Assembly (NCBI GenBank): GCA_032622095.1
Contig: CP136069.1
Location: 35,810,194-35,874,193, forward strand
Origin: Siphonodentalium dalli
Taxonomy: Eukaryota > Mollusca > Scaphopoda > Gadilida > Siphonodentaliidae
DNA length: 64,000 nucleotides
Direction: 5' to 3'
Position numbers and translations under genes: made by a program
The notes under the pieces: model-generated
The model's input: only the letters and a program-made list of their open reading frames with translations
What the model was told of the DNA's origin: nothing
Databases searched by the model: none
In this document: one piece after another, positions 10,890-22,202 of the stretch
Layout: every line of letters starts with the position of its first letter
Numbering within the stretch: the stretch's first letter is position 1

Positions 10890-11103
10890 ATGAGAAGGGG
10901 TTGGGAGATGGATAATTGGGGTGGGGCAGGCTGTTTGAGGTCCCATAACATGCCCAGTATTTTTGAAAGCGACTGTACTTTGCATCTGCACGGGAAAAAT
11001 CCCTTTAACGTTTTGGACACTTTTATCATATCAATGTGCAATCAGGCATGTTTCGCGATAGGACGGCACATTCGGTCGCAGGCCGAACCTCACGGTGTGG
11101 CTA
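10890..11103. repeat. Hybrid monomer at the start of copy 2
   Basis: The 5' end has GAGAAGG and GAGATGG (A at 10908), as in the subtype at 656 and 13435. From about 10937 it lacks that subtype's extra T and has GAGGTCCCATAACATG, as in the monomers at about 1941 and 8342. The switch lies between 10908 and about 10937, inside the G-rich tract region. It marks the junction that produced the 12-mer duplication. Confidence 0.8.
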
Positions 11104-13434
11104 ATGGGCAGGGGTTGGGAGTTGGATAATTGGGGTGGGGCAGGCTGTTTGAGGCCTCATAAAATGCCCAGTATTTTTGAAAGCGACTGTACTTTGCATC
11201 TGCACAGGCAAAATCCCTTTAACGTTTTGGACACTTTTATCGTATCAATGTGCAAGCAGGCATGTTTCGCGATAGGACGGCACATTCGGTCGCAGGCCGA
11301 ACCTCACGGTTTGGCTAATGAGCAGGGGTTGGGAGTTGGATAATTGGGGTGGGGCAGGCTGTTTGAGGCCTCATAAAATGCCCAGTATTTTTGAAAGCGA
11401 CTGTACTTTGCATCTGCACGGGAAAAATCCCTTTAACGTTTTGGACACTTTTATCGTATCAATGTGCAAGCAGGCATGTTTCGCGATAGGACGGCATATT
11501 CGGTCGCAGGCCGGACCTCACTGTTTGGCTAATGAGCAGGGGTTGGGAGTTGGATAATTGGGGTGGGGCAAGCTGTTTGAGGCCCCAGTATTTTTGAAAG
11601 CGACTGTACTTTGCATTTGCACGGGCAAAATCCCTTTAACGTTTTGGACACTTGTATCGTATCAATGTGCAAGCAGGCATGTTTCGCGATAGGACGGCAC
11701 ATTCGGTCGCAGGCCGGACATCACGGTTTGGCTAATGAGCAGGGGTTGGGAGTTGGATAATTGGGGTGGGGCAGGCTGTTTGAGGCCCCATAAAATGCCC
11801 AGTATTTTTGAAAGCGACTGTACATTGCATCTGCACGGGCAAAATCACTTTAACGTTTTGGACACTTTTATCGTATCAATGTGCAAGCAGGCATGTTTCG
11901 CGATAGGACGGCACATTCGGTCGCAGGCCGGACCTCACGGTTTGGCTAATGAGCAGGGGTTGGGAGTTGGATAATTGGGGTGGGGCAGGCTGTTTGAGGC
12001 CCCATAAAATGCCCAGTATTTTTGAAAGCGACTGTACTTTGCATATGCACAGGCAAAATCCCTTTAACGTTTTGGACACTTTTATCGTATCAATGTGCAA
12101 GCAGGCATGTTTCGCGATAGGACGGCACATTCGGTCGCAGGCCGAACCTCACGGTTTGGCTAATGAGCAGGGGTTGGGAGTTGGATAATTGGGGTGGGGC
12201 AGGCTGTTTGAGGCCTCATAAAATGCCCAGTATTTTTGAAAGCGACTGTACTTTGCATCTGCACAGGCAAAATCCCTTTAACGTTTTGGACACTTTTATC
12301 GTATCAATGTGCAAGCAGGCATGTTTCGCGATAGGACGGCACATTCGGTCGCAGGCCGAACCTCACGGTTTGGCTAATGAGCAGGGGTTGGGAGTTGGAT
12401 AATTGGGGTGGGGCAGGCTGTTTGAGGCCTCATAAAATGCCCAGTATTTTTGAAAGCGACTGTACTTTGCATCTGCACGGGAAAAATCCCTTTAACGTTT
12501 TGGACACTTTTATCGTATCAATGTGCAAGCAGGCATGTTTCGCGATAGGACGGCATATTCGGTCGCAGGCCGGACCTCACTGTTTGGCTAATGAGCAGGG
12601 GTTGGGAGTTGGATAATTGGGGTGGGGCAGGCTGTTTGAGGCCCCAGTATTTTTGAAAGCGACTGTACTTTGCATTTGCACGGGCAAAATCCCTTTAACG
12701 TTTTGGACACTTGTATCGTATCAATGTGCAAGCAGGCATGTTTCGCGATAGGACGGCACATTCGGTCGCAGGCCGGACATCACGGTTTGGCTAATGAGCA
12801 GGGGTTGGGAGTTGGATAATTGGGGTGGGGAGGCTGTTTGAGGCCCCATAAAATGCCCAGTATTTTTGAAAGCGACTGTACATTGCATCTGCACGGGCAA
12901 AATCACTTTAACGTTTTGGACACTTTTATCGTATCAATGTGCAAGCAGGCATGTTTCGCGATAGGACGGCACATTCGGTCGCAGGCCGGACCTCACGGTT
13001 TGGCTAATGAGCAGGGGTTGGGAGTTGGATAATTGGGGTGGGGCAGGCTGTTTGAGGCCCCATAAAATGCCCAGTATTTTTGAAAGCGACTGTACTTTGC
13101 ATATGCACAGGCCAAATCCCTTTAACGTTTTGGACACTTTTATCGTATCAATGTGCAAGCAGGCATGTTTCGCGATAGGACGGCACATTCGGTCGCAGGC
13201 CGAACCTCACGGTTTGGCTAATGAGCAGGGGTTGGGAGTTGGATAATTGGGGTGGGGCAGGCTGTTTGAGGCCCCATAAAATGCCCAGTATTTTTGAAAG
13301 TGACTGTACTTTGCATCTGCACGGGCAAAATCCCTTTAACGTGATGGACACTTTTATCGTATCAATGTGCAAGCAGGCATGTTTCGCGATAGGACGGCAC
13401 ATTCGGTCGCAGGCCGAACCTCACGGTTTGGCTA
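10890..13434. repeat. HOR, 12 monomers, about 2,545 bp (copy 2)
   Basis: This copy repeats the previous unit: GGCCTCATAA monomers at 11104, 11318, 12163 and 12377, 203-bp monomers at 11532 and 12591, and the private pair ACAGGCCAAAT (13007) and AACGTGATGG (13221), matching 10462 and 10676. Its first monomer is a hybrid. The monomer at about 12794 lacks one C (GTGGGGAGGCTG). Shared private variants make a recent tandem duplication of the 12-mer very likely. Confidence 0.85.
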
Positions 13435-16400
13435 ATGAGAAGGGGTTGGGAGATGGATAATTGGGGTGGGGCAGGCTGTTTTGAGGCCCCATAAAATGCC
13501 CAGTATTTTTGAAAGCGACTGTACTTTGCATCTGCACGGGCAAAACCCCTTTAACGTTTTGGACACTTGTATCGTATCAATGTGCAAGCAGGCATGTTTC
13601 GCGATAGGACGGCACATTCGGTCGCAAGCCGGACCTCACGGTTTGGCTAATGAGCAGGGGTTGGGAGTTGGATAATTGGGGTGGGGCAGGCTGTTTGAGG
13701 CCCCATAAAATGTTCAGTATTTTTGAAAGTGACTGTACTTTGCATCTGCACGGGCAAAATCCCTTTAAGGTTTTGGACACTTTTATCGTATCAATGTGCA
13801 AGCAGGCATGTTTCGCGATAGGACGGCACATTCTGTCGCAGGCCGGACCTCACTGTTTGGCTAATGAGCAGGGGTTGGGAGTTGGATAATTGGGGTGGGG
13901 CAGGCTGTTTGAGGCCCCATAAAATGCCCATTATTATTGAAAGCGACTGTACATTGCATCTGCACGGGCAAAATCCCTTTAACGTTTTGGACACTTTTAT
14001 CGTATCAATGTGCAAGAAGGCATGTTTCGCGATAGGATGGCACATTCGGTCGCAGGCCGAACCTCACGGTTTGGCTAATGAGCAGGGGTTGGCAGTTGGA
14101 TAATTGGGGTGGGGCAGGCTGTTTGATGCCCCATAAAATGCCCAGTATTTTTGAAAGCGACTGTACTTTGCATCTGCACGGGCAAAATCCCTTTAACGTT
14201 TTGGACACTTTTATCGTATCAATGTGCAAGCAGGCATGTTTCGCGATAGGACGGCACATTCTATCGCAGGCCGGACCTCACGGTTTGGCTAATGAGCAGG
14301 GGTTGGGAGTTGGATAATTGGGGTGGGGCAGGCTGTTTGAGGCCCCATAAAATGCCCAGTATTTTTGAAAGTGACTGTACTTTGCATCTGCACGGGCAAA
14401 ATCCCTTTAACGTTTTTGACACTTTTATCGTATCAATGTGCAAGCAGGCATGTTTCGCGATAGGACGGCACATTCGGTCGCAGGCCGAACCTCACGGTTT
14501 GGCTAATGAGCAGGGGTTGGCAGTTGGATAATTGGGGTGGGGCAGGCTGTTTTGAGGCCCCATAAAATGCCCAGTATTTTTGAAAGCGACTGTACTTTGC
14601 ATCTGCACGGGCAAAATCCCTTTAACGTTTTGGACACTTGTATCGTATCAATGTGCAAGCAGGCATGTTTCGCGATAGGATGGCACATTCGGTCGCATGC
14701 CGGACCTCACGGTTTGGCTAATGAGCAGGGGTTGGGAGTTGGATAATTGGGGTGGGGCAGGCTGTTTGAGGCCCCATACAATGCCCAGTATTTTTGAAAG
14801 TGACTGTACTTTGCATCTGCACGGGCAAAATCCCTTTAACGTTTTGGACACTTGTATCGTATCAATGTGCAAGCAGGCATGTTTCGCGATAGGACGGCAC
14901 ATTCGGTCGCAGGCCGGACCTCACTGTTTGGCTTATGAGCAGGGGTTGGGAGTTGGATAATTGGGGTGGGGCAGGCTGTTTGAGGCCCCAGTATTTTTGA
15001 AAGCGACTGTACTTTGCATTTGCACGGGCAAAATCCCTTTAACGTTTTGGACACTTGTATCGTATCAATGTGCAAGCAGGCATGTTTCGCGATAGGACGG
15101 CACATTCGGTCGCAGGCCGGACATCACGGTTTGGCTAATGAGCAGGGGTTGGGAGTTGGATAATTGGGGTGGGGCAGGCTGTTTGAGGCCCCATAAAATG
15201 CCCAGTATTTTTGAAAGCGACTGTACATTGCATCTGCACGGGCAAAATCACTTTAACGTTTTGGACACTTTTATCGTATCAATGTGCAAGCAGGCATGTT
15301 TCGCGATAGGACGGCACATTCGGTCGCAGGCCGGACCTCACGGTTTGGCTAATGAGCAGGGGTTGGGAGTTGGGTAATTGGGGTGGGGCAGGCTGTTTGA
15401 GGCCCCATAAAATGCCCAGTATTTTTGAAAGCGACTGTACTTTGCATATGCACAGGCAAAATCCCTTTAACGTTTTGGACACTTTTATCGTATCAATGTG
15501 CAAGCAGGCATGTTTCGCGATAGGACGGCACATTCGGTCGCAGGCCGAACCTCACGGTTTGGCTAATGAGCAGGGGTTGGGAGTTGGATAATTGGGGTGG
15601 GGCAGGCTGTTTGAGGCCCCATAAAATGCCCAGTATTTTTGAAAGTGACTGTACTTTGCATCTGCACGGGCAAAATCCCTTTAACGTTTTGGACACTTTT
15701 ATCGTATCAATGTGCAAGCAGGCATGTTTCGCGATAGGACGGCACATTCGGTCGCAGGCCGAACCTCACGGTTTGGCTAATGAGAAGGGGTTGGGAGATG
15801 GATAATTGGGGTGGGGCAGGCTGTTTTGAGGCCCCATAAAATGCCCAGTATTTTTGAAAGCGACTGTACTTTGCATCTGCACGGGCAAAATCCCTTTAAC
15901 GTTTTGGACACTTGTATCGTATCAATGTGCAAGCAGGCATGTTTCGCGATAGGACGGCACATTCGGTCGCAAGCCGGACCTCACGGTTTGGCTAATGAGC
16001 AGGGGTTGGGAGTTGGATAATTGGGGTGGGGCAGGCTGTTTGAGGCCCCATAAAATGCCCAGTATTTTTGAAAGTGACTGTACTTTGCATCTGCACGGGC
16101 AAAATCCCTTTAAGGATTTGGACACTTTTATCGTATCAATGTGCAAGCAGGCATGTTTCGCGATAGGACGGCACATTCTGTCGCAGGCCGGACCTCACTG
16201 TTTGGCTAATGAGCAGGGGTTGGGAGTTGGATAATTGGGGTGGGGCAGGCTGTTTGAGGCCCCATAAAATGCCCAGTATTATTGAAAGCGACTGTACATT
16301 GCATCTGCACGGGCAAAATCCCTTTAACGTTTTGGACACTTTTATCGTATCAATGTGCAAGCAGGCATGTTTCGCGATAGGACGGCACATTCGGTCGCAG

Positions 16401-17066
16401 GCCGGACCTCACGGTTTGGCTAATGAGCAGGGGTTGGGAGTTGGATAATTGGGGTGGGGCAGGCTGTTTGAGGCCCCATAAAATGCCCAGTATTTTTGAA
16501 AGCGACTGTACTTTGCATATGCACAGGCAAAATCCCTTTAACGTTTTGGACACTTTTATCGTATCAATGTGCAAGCAGGCATGTTTCGCGATAGGACGGC
16601 ACATTCGGTCGCAGGCCGAACCTCACGGTTTGGCTAATGAGCAGGGGTTGGGAGTTGGATAATTGGGGTGGGGCAGGCTGTTTGAGGCCCCATAAAATGC
16701 CCAGTATTTTTGAAAGTGACTGTACTTTGCATCTGCACGGGCAAAATCCCTTAAACGTTTTGGACACTTTTATCGTATCAATGTGCAAGCAGGCATGTTT
16801 CGCGATAGGACGGCACATTCGGTCGCAGGCCGAACCTCACGGTTTGGCTAATGAGAAGGGGTTGGGAGATGGATAATTGGGGTGGGGCAGGCTGTTTTGA
16901 GGCACCATAAAATGCCCAGTATTTTTGAAAGCGACTGTACTTTGCATCTGCACGGGCAAAATCCCTTTAACGGTTTTGGACACTTTTATCGTATCAATGT
17001 GCAAGCAGGCATATTTCGCGATAGGACGGCACATTCGGTCGCAGGCCGGACCTCACGGTTTGGCTA
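13435..17066. repeat. Mosaic of left-region subtypes with a 1,071-bp local repeat
   Basis: Monomers start at 13435, 13650, 13864, 14078, 14292, 14506, 14721, 14935 (203-bp type), 15138, 15352, 15566, 15780, 15995, 16209, 16423, 16637 and 16851. Subtypes are those of the units to the left in partly new order. The triplet 15352/15566/15780 recurs at 16423/16637/16851 with an offset of 1,071 bp (five monomers plus one extra T). The monomer at 16851 carries a further inserted G (AACGGTTTTGG). Private changes include TTGGCAGTTGG at about 14093 and 14519 and AATGTTCAG near 13711. Confidence 0.75.
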
Positions 17067-17922
17067 ATGAGCAGGGGTTGGGAGTTGGATAATTGGGGTG
17101 GGGCAGGCTGTTTGAGGCCCCATAAAATGCCCAGTATTTTTGAAAGTGACTGTACTTTGCATCTGCACGGGCAAAATCCCTTTAACGTTTTGGACACTTG
17201 TATCGTATCAATGTGCAAGCAGGCATGTTTCGCGATAGGACGGCACATTCGGTCGCAGGCCGGACCTCACGGTTTGGCTAATGAGCAGGGGTTGGGAGTT
17301 GGATAATTGGGATGGGGCAGGCTGTTTGAGGCCCCATAAAATGCCCAGTATTTTTGAAAGTGACTGTACTTTGCATCTGCACGGGCAAAATCCCTTTAAC
17401 GTTTTGGACACTTGTATCGTATCAATGTGCAAGCAGGCATGTTTCGCGATAGGACGGCACATTCGGTCGCAGGCCGGACCTCACGGTTTGGCTAATGAGC
17501 AGGGGTTGGGAGTTGGATAATTGGGGTGGGGCAGGCTGTTTGAGGCCCCATAAAATGCCCAGTATTTTTGAAAGTGACTGTACTTTGCATCTGCACGGGC
17601 AAAATCCCTTTAACGTTTTGGACACTTGTATCGTATCAATGTGCAAGCAGGCATGTTTCGCGATAGGACGGCACATTCGGTAGCAGGCCGGACCTCACGG
17701 TTTGGCTAATGAGCAGGGGTTGGGAGTTGGATAATTGGGGTGGGGCAGGCTGTTTGAGGCCCCATAAAATGCCCAGTATTTTTGAAAGTGACTGTACTTT
17801 GCATCTGCACGGGCAAAATCCCTTTAACGTTTTGGACACTTGTATCGTATCAATGTGCAAGCAGGCATGTTTCGCGATAGGACGGCACATTCGGTCGCAG
17901 GCCGGACCTCACGGTTTGGCTA
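17067..17922. repeat. Run of four nearly identical single monomers
   Basis: Monomers at 17067, 17281, 17495 and 17709 are the same subtype (AAAGTGACT with CACTTGTATC). They differ from each other only by changes such as GGGATGGGG near 17311 and GGTAGCAGG near 17679. This is simple monomer-level amplification with no HOR, unlike the regions on both sides. It also marks the boundary between the left and central subtype sets. Confidence 0.85.
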
Positions 17923-18350
17923 ATGAGCAGGGGTTGGGAGTTGGATAATTGGGGTGGGGCAGGCTGTTTGAGGCCCCATAAAATGCCCAGTATTTTTGAA
18001 AGCGACTGTACATTGCATCTGCACGGGCAAAATCCCTTTAACGTTTTGGACACTTTTATCGTATCAATGTGCAAGCAGGCATGTTTCGCGATAGGATGGC
18101 ACATTCGGTCGCAGGCCGGACCTCACGGTTTGGCTAATGTGCAGGGGTTGGGAGTTGGATAATTGGGGTGGGGCAGGCTGTTTGAGGCCCCATAAAATGC
18201 CCAGTATTTTTGAAAGCGACTGTACTTTGCATCTGCACGGGCAAAATCCCTTTAACGTTTTGGACACTTTTGTCGTATCAATGTGCAAGCAGGCATGTTT
18301 CGCGATATGACGGCACATTCGGTCGCAGGCCGGACCTCACGGTTTGGCTA
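17923..18350. repeat. Two transitional monomers
   Basis: The monomer at 17923 has GTACATTGC and GGATGG. The one at 18137 has AATGTGCAGG instead of AATGAGCAGG, CTTTTGTCG and GATATGACGG. They precede the central 11-mer HOR. The pair corresponds by position to 21775 and 21989 at an offset of 3,852 bp but is less similar than the monomers that follow. Confidence 0.7.
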
Positions 18351-20704
18351 ATGAGCAGGGGTTGGGAGTTGGATAATTGGGGCGGGGCAGGCTATTTGAG
18401 GCCCCATGAAATGCCTAGTATTTTTGAAAGCGACTGTACTTTGCATCTGCACAGGCAAAATCCCTTTAACGTTTTTGACACTTTTATCGTATCAATGTGC
18501 AAGCAGGCATGTTTCGCGATAGGACGGCACATTCGGTCGCATTCCGAACCTCACGGTTTGGCTAATGAGCAGGGGTTGGGAGTTGGATAATTGGGTGGGG
18601 CAGGCTGTTTTAAGGCCCCATTAAATGCCCAGTATTTTTGAAAGCGACAGTACTTTGCATCTGCACGAGCAAAATCCCTTTAACGTTTTGGACACTTGTA
18701 TCGTATCAATGTGCAAGCAGGCATGTTTCGCGATAGGACGGCACATTCGGTCGCAGGCCGGACCTCACGGTTTGGCTAATGAGCAGGGGTTGGGAGTTGG
18801 ATAATTGGGGTGGGGCAGGCTGTTTGAGGCCCCATAAAATGCCTAGTATTTTTGAAAGCGACTGTAATTTGCATATGCACAGGCAAAATCTCTTTAACGT
18901 TTTGGACACTTTTATCGTATCAATGTGCAAGCAGGCATGTTTCGCAATAGGACGGCACATTCGGTCGCAGGCGGACCTCACGGTTTGGCTAATGAGCAGG
19001 GGTTGGGAGTTGGATAATTGGGGCGGGGCAGGCTATTTGAGGCCCCATAAAATGCCTAGTATTTTTGAAAGCGACTGTACTTTGCGTATGCACGGGCAAA
19101 ATCCCTTTAACGTTTTTGACACTTTTATCGTATCAATGTGCAAGCAGGCATGTTTCGCGATAGGACGGCACATACGGTCGCAGGCCGAACCTCACGGTTT
19201 GGCTAATGAGCAGGGGTTGGGAGTTGGATAATTGGGATGGGGCAGGCTGTTTTGAGGCCCCATAAAATGCCCAGTATTTTTGAAAGCGACTGTACTTTGC
19301 ATCTGCACGGACAAAATCCCTTTAACGTTTTGGACACTTTTATCGTATCAATGTGCAAGCAGGCATGTTTCGCGATAGGACGGCACATTCGGTCGCAGGC
19401 CGGACCTCACGGTTTGGCTAATGAGCAGGGGTTGGGAGTTGGATAATTGGGGTGGGGCAGGCTGTTTGAGGCCCCATAAAATACCCAGTATTTTTGAAAG
19501 CGACTGTACATTGCATCTGCACGGGCAAAATCCCTTTAACGTTTTGGACACTTTTATCGTATCAATGTGCAAGCAGGCATGTTTCCCGATAGGATGGCAC
19601 ATTCGGTCGCAGGCCGGACCTCACGGTTTGGCTAATGAGCAGGGGTTGGGAGTTGGATAATTGGGGTGGGGCAGGCTGTTTGAGGCCCCATAAAATGCCC
19701 AGTATTTTTGAAAGCGACTGTACTTTGCATCTGCCCGGCAAAATCCCTTTAACGTTTTGGACACTTTTATCGTATCAATGTGCAAGCAGGCATGTTTCGC
19801 GATAGGACGGCACATTCGGTCGCAGGCCGGACCTCACGGTTTGGCTAATGAGCAGGGGTTGGGAGTTGGATAATTGGGGTGGGGCAGGCCGTTTTAAGGC
19901 CCCATAAAATGCCCAGTATTTTTGAAAGCGACTGTACTTTGCATCTGCACGGGCAAAATCCCTTTAACGTTTTGGACACTTGTATCGTATCAATGTGCAA
20001 GCAGGCATATTTCGCGATAGGACGGCACATTCGGTCGCAGGCCGGACCTCACTGTTTGGCTAATGAGCAGGGGTTGGGAGTTGGATAATTGGGGTGGGGC
20101 AGGCTGTTTGAGGCCCCATAAAATGCCCAGTATTTTTGAAAGTGACTGTACTTTGCATCTGCACGGGCAAAATCCCTTTAACGTTTTGGACACTTGTATC
20201 GTATCAATGTGCAAGCAGGCATGTTTCGCGATAGGACGGCACATTCGGTCGCAGGCCGGACCTCACGGTTTGGCTAATGAGCAGGGGTTGGGAGTTGGAT
20301 AATTGGGGTGGGGCAGGCTGTTTGAGGCCCCATAAAATGCCCAGTATTTTTGAAAGCGACTGTACATTGCATCTGCACGGGCAAAATCCCTTTAACGTTT
20401 TGGACACTTTTATCGTATCAATGTGCAAGCAGGCATGTTTCGCGATAGGATGGCACATTCGGTCGCAGGCCGGACCTCACGGTTTGGCTAATGAGCAGTG
20501 GTTGGGAGTTGGATAATTGGGGTGGGGCAGGCTGTTTGAGGCCCCATAAAATGCCCAGTATTTTTGAAAGCGACTGTACTTTGCATCTGCACGGGCAAAA
20601 TCCCTTTAACGTTTTGGACACTTTTATCGTATCAATGTGCAAGCAGGCATGTTTCGCGAACTGACGGCACATTCGGTCGCAGGCCGGACCTCACGGTTTG
20701 GCTA
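18351..20704. repeat. Central HOR, 11 monomers, 2,354 bp (copy 1)
   Basis: Monomers start at 18351 (CCATGAAATGCCTAG, GCATTCCGAACC), 18565 (CCATTAAATG, GACAGTACT), 18779 (GCAGGCGGACC, 1 bp short), 18993, about 19206 (GGGATGGGG plus extra T), 19421 (AAATACCCAG), 19635 (CTGCCCGGCAAA, 1 bp short), 19849 (GGCCGTTTTAAGG), 20063, 20277 and 20491. The same series starts again at 22203 at an offset of 3,852 bp. 20919 and 23273 also hold equivalent monomers 2,354 bp apart, which gives the intact unit length. Confidence 0.82.
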
Positions 20705-20918
20705 ATGAGCAGGGGTTGGGAGTTGGATAATTGGGGTGGGGCAGGCTATTTGAGGCCCCATGAAATGCCTAGTATTTTTGAAAGCGACTGTACTTTGCAT
20801 CTGCACAGGCAAAATCCCTTTAACGTTTTTGACACTTTTATCGTATCAATGTGCAAGCAGGCATGTTTCGCGATAGGACGGCACATTCGGTCGCAGGCCG
20901 GACCTCACGGTTTGGCTA
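20705..20918. repeat. Hybrid monomer at the 11-mer / 7-mer junction
   Basis: The 5' part matches 18351 and 22203 (CCATGAAATGCCTAG, GCACAGGC, CGTTTTTGAC). The 3' end has GCAGGCCGGACC, as in the monomer at about 19206, instead of GCATTCCGAACC. The switch lies between about 20831 and 20894. Fusion of these two monomers removes exactly the four monomers missing from the 7-mer. Confidence 0.75.
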
Positions 20919-22202
20919 ATGAGCAGGGGTTGGGAGTTGGATAATTGGGGTGGGGCAGGCTGTTTGAGGCCCCATAAAATACCCAGTATTTTTGAAAGCG
21001 ACTGTACATTGCATCTGCACGGGCAAAATCCCTTTAACGTTTTGGACACTTTTATCGTATCAATGTGCAAGCAGGCATGTTTCGCGATAGGATGGCACAT
21101 TCGGTCGCAGGCCGGACCTCACGGTTTGGCTAATGAGCAGGGGTTGGGAGTTGGATAATTGGGGTGGGGCAGGCTGTTTGAGGCCCCATAAAATGCCCAG
21201 TATTTTTGAAAGCGACTGTACTTTGCATCTGCCCGGCAAAATCCCTTTAACGTTTTGGACACTTTTATCGTATCAATGTGCAAGCAGGCATGTTTCGCGA
21301 TAGGACGGCACATTCGGTCGCAGGCCGGACCTCACGGTTTGGCTAATGAGCAGGGGTTGGGAGTTGGATAATTGGGGTGGGGCAGGCCGTTTTAAGGCCC
21401 CATAAAATGCCCAGTATTTTTGAAAGCGACTGTACGTTGCATCTGCACGGGCAAAATCCCTTTAACGTTTTGGACACTTGTATCGTATCAATGTGCAAGC
21501 AGGCATATTTCGCGATAGGACGGCACATTCGGTCGCAGGCCGGACCTCACTGTTTGGCTAATGAGCAGGGGTTGGGAGTTGGATAATTGGGGTGGGGCAG
21601 GCTGTTTGAGGCCCCATAAAATGCCCAGTATTTTTGAAAGTGACTGTACTTTGCATCTGCACGGGCAAAATCCCTTTAACGTTTTGGACACTTGTATCGT
21701 ATCAATGTGCAAGCAGGCATGTTTCGCGATAGGACGGCACATTCGGTCGCAGGCCGGACCTCACGGTTTGGCTAATGAGCAGGGGTTGGGAGTTGGATAA
21801 TTGGGGTGGGGCAGGCTGTTTGAGGCCCCATAAAATGCCCAGTATTTTTGAAAGCGACTGTACATTGCATCTGCACGGGCAAAATCCCTTTAACGTTTTG
21901 GACACTTTTATCGTATCAATGTGCAAGCAGGCATGTTTCGCGATAGGATGGCACATTCGGTCGCAGGCCGGACCTCACGGTTTGGCTAATGAGCAGTGGT
22001 TGGGAGTTGGATAATTGGGGTGGGGCAGGCTGTTTGAGGCCCCATAAAATGCCCAGTATTTTTGAAAGCGACTGTACTTTGCATCTGCACGGGCAAAATC
22101 CCTTTAACGTTTTGGACACTTTTATCGTATCAATGTGCAAGCAGGCATGTTTCGCGAACTGACGGCACATTCGGTCGCAGGCCGGACCTCACGGTTTGGC
22201 TA
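20705..22202. repeat. Central HOR, 7-monomer derivative, 1,498 bp
   Basis: After one hybrid monomer (20705), monomers 20919, 21133, 21347, 21561, 21775 and 21989 repeat 19421-20704 at an offset of 1,498 bp. They share AAATACCCAG, CTGCCCGGCAAA, GGCCGTTTTAAGG, GAGCAGTGG and CGCGAACTGACGG. Relative to the 11-mer it lacks four monomers (2,354 - 1,498 = 856 bp). The composite period of 3,852 bp is the sum of the two unit lengths. Confidence 0.82.

Noticed and set aside
18850-18890. Octamer-like ATTTGCAT in GTAATTTGCATATG monomers
   Set aside because: It arises from one substitution in one subtype (also 28915 and 30415) and has no regulatory context in a satellite array.
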